Below are positions 4,980-5,634 of a DNA stretch of 5,634 nt, piece by piece. This stretch comes from Deltaproteobacteria bacterium RBG_13_52_11 (GTDB lineage Bacteria; Desulfobacterota; B13-G15; RBG-16-54-18): contig MGQF01000015.1 in NCBI GenBank assembly GCA_001797745.1, forward strand, positions 4,386 through 10,019, written 5' to 3'. The position numbers and the translations under genes are program-made. The notes under the pieces were generated by a model, which saw nothing but the letters and a program-made list of their open reading frames with translations, did no database searches and was not told the DNA's origin. The stretch's first letter is position 1, and each line of letters opens with the position of its first letter.

Positions 4980-4991
4980 AACCCCGATTGC

Positions 4992-5634
4992 TTAATCCAA
5001 CGCTACCTGCGAATCGAATACGGACTTCATCTTATCACTCATTTCGGGGAGTTTTTCACCGCGTATGAGTTTTAAAGCCAGGTCTGCTATCAGGCGGGCG
5101 CCTTCTTCCAGATATATGCGGCCATAATCCTCGGTAGACTTCGAAGGGCTGCCGATATAACCCGCCTGCACACCCATTTCTTTAAACGTCGAGTGACCTT
5201 TTCGTAAACCTTCGCCGATGTCAATGAAGACAGGAGGCAGCTGATCGACATCGCCTTTTAGCAGGTGTGGATAGCGGTACCTGATGAATGACGTTTCCTT
5301 CACATCGGCATGTATTTCTTGCTTCATGTCCAGCCCCATCGCCAGACCGTGTTGGATTGCTTTGCTATTAAGACCGGAATAAACGATAGTGCTCGCAGGT
5401 TCGATGATGCTCACGTCATAAAGAGAAGAGACCTCTTGGATGGCAATCATGATAGCCTTCACATGTATGGGATCAAGGTGGTGATTGCAAATGACCATAT
5501 AGCGGAATCCGTGCCGTGCGAGCGACGTACACATATCAACTATCACGCGAACCAGCGTTGTCCCGCGCATGGTAATAGTACCTGGGAAATCCGCTGTAAC
5601 CTGAGAGCACCCCAACGGGACAGCCGGCGCCACA
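4992..5634 (-). CDS. Creatininase-family amidohydrolase, partial (N-terminus outside window)
   Basis: About 214 C-terminal residues are visible. The first in-window codon is GTG, but there is no ribosome-binding site within view and family members carry roughly 70 or more residues before this point, so the gene starts beyond the right edge. Family signatures are P-L-G-C-S-x-x-x-x-x-F-P-G-T-I-T (fragment residues 6-21), the H-G-F-R-Y-M-V-I-C-N-H-H-L-D-P block (41-55), and I-H-A-D-V-K-E-T-S (107-115). In creatininase the N-G-H-x-E-N block supplies metal ligands. Here the His is kept (H52) and the acidic ligand is Asp (D54). The first Glu/His/Asp ligands would lie in the missing part. The family hydrolyses cyclic amides or formamides, and some members act in cofactor maturation; the substrate here is unknown. 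It is cytoplasmic and transcribed toward the exporter gene. Confidence 0.85.
   Translation of the reverse strand, partial: VAPAVPLGCSQVTADFPGTITMRGTTLVRVIVDMCTSLARHGFRYMVICNHHLDPIHVKAIMIAIQEVSSLYDVSIIEPASTIVYSGLNSKAIQHGLAMGLDMKQEIHADVKETSFIRYRYPHLLKGDVDQLPPVFIDIGEGLRKGHSTFKEMGVQAGYIGSPSKSTEDYGRIYLEEGARLIADLALKLIRGEKLPEMSDKMKSVFDSQVALD

Larger units (their letters stand above)
4787..4991. other. Convergent intergenic region with several inverted repeats
   Basis: The exporter (plus strand) and creatininase (minus strand) genes end facing each other across 205 bp. TCAATTT (4800-4806) pairs with AAATTGA (4823-4829), and AGTGGATC (4786-4793) is the reverse complement of GATCCACT (4911-4918), framing a 133-bp segment. 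None has a clear T tract. The region probably ends both transcripts, but no standard terminator can be assigned with confidence. Confidence 0.4.

Overview
The window looks like an accessory stretch of a Gram-negative bacterial chromosome of medium GC. A proteobacterium or desulfobacterial relative is plausible, judging from the Fsr-type transporter, the signal peptides and an integron-type attC site. No rRNA, tRNA, replication gene or other taxonomic marker is present, so this placement is inference.

Layout, left to right. (1) Positions 1-993 hold a small leftward operon: a peptidoglycan-binding plus cysteine-amidase (CHAP/NlpC-like) protein without a signal peptide, then, 54 bp downstream, a short membrane-anchored or lipoprotein-like protein cut by the window edge. 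(2) Positions 994-1459 are non-coding apart from a tandem 18-bp repeat. (3) Positions 1440-2211 carry a complete type II toxin-antitoxin operon: nested palindromes over a TTGACA box, a Phd/YefM-like antitoxin, and a PIN-domain RNase toxin overlapping it by ATGA. (4) Positions 2212-3483 are AT-richer and carry a cysteine-rich DUF3795-type gene, then a 58-bp attC-like recombination site (2968-3025), then a gene for a small exported protein of unknown function. The attC has the classical R''/L''/L'/R' plan and the single extrahelical base on the left arm, so genes 3 to 5 look like integron cassettes, although no integron integrase is in the window. (5) From 3620 the sequence becomes GC-richer with a complete Fsr/fosmidomycin-resistance-type MFS exporter. 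(6) After a 205-bp convergent gap comes the C-terminal part of a creatininase-family amidohydrolase on the minus strand, running off the right edge.

How they fit together. The TA pair is autonomous and may stabilise the cassette block. The DUF3795 and secreted-protein genes have no convincing ribosome-binding site or promoter of their own, which is usual for cassettes. The MFS exporter and the creatininase converge and probably belong to the backbone. The most interesting points are the attC site and the probable mis-start it causes in the downstream gene, the possible amidase effector/immunity arrangement at the left edge, and the operator-like palindromes in front of the TA operon.
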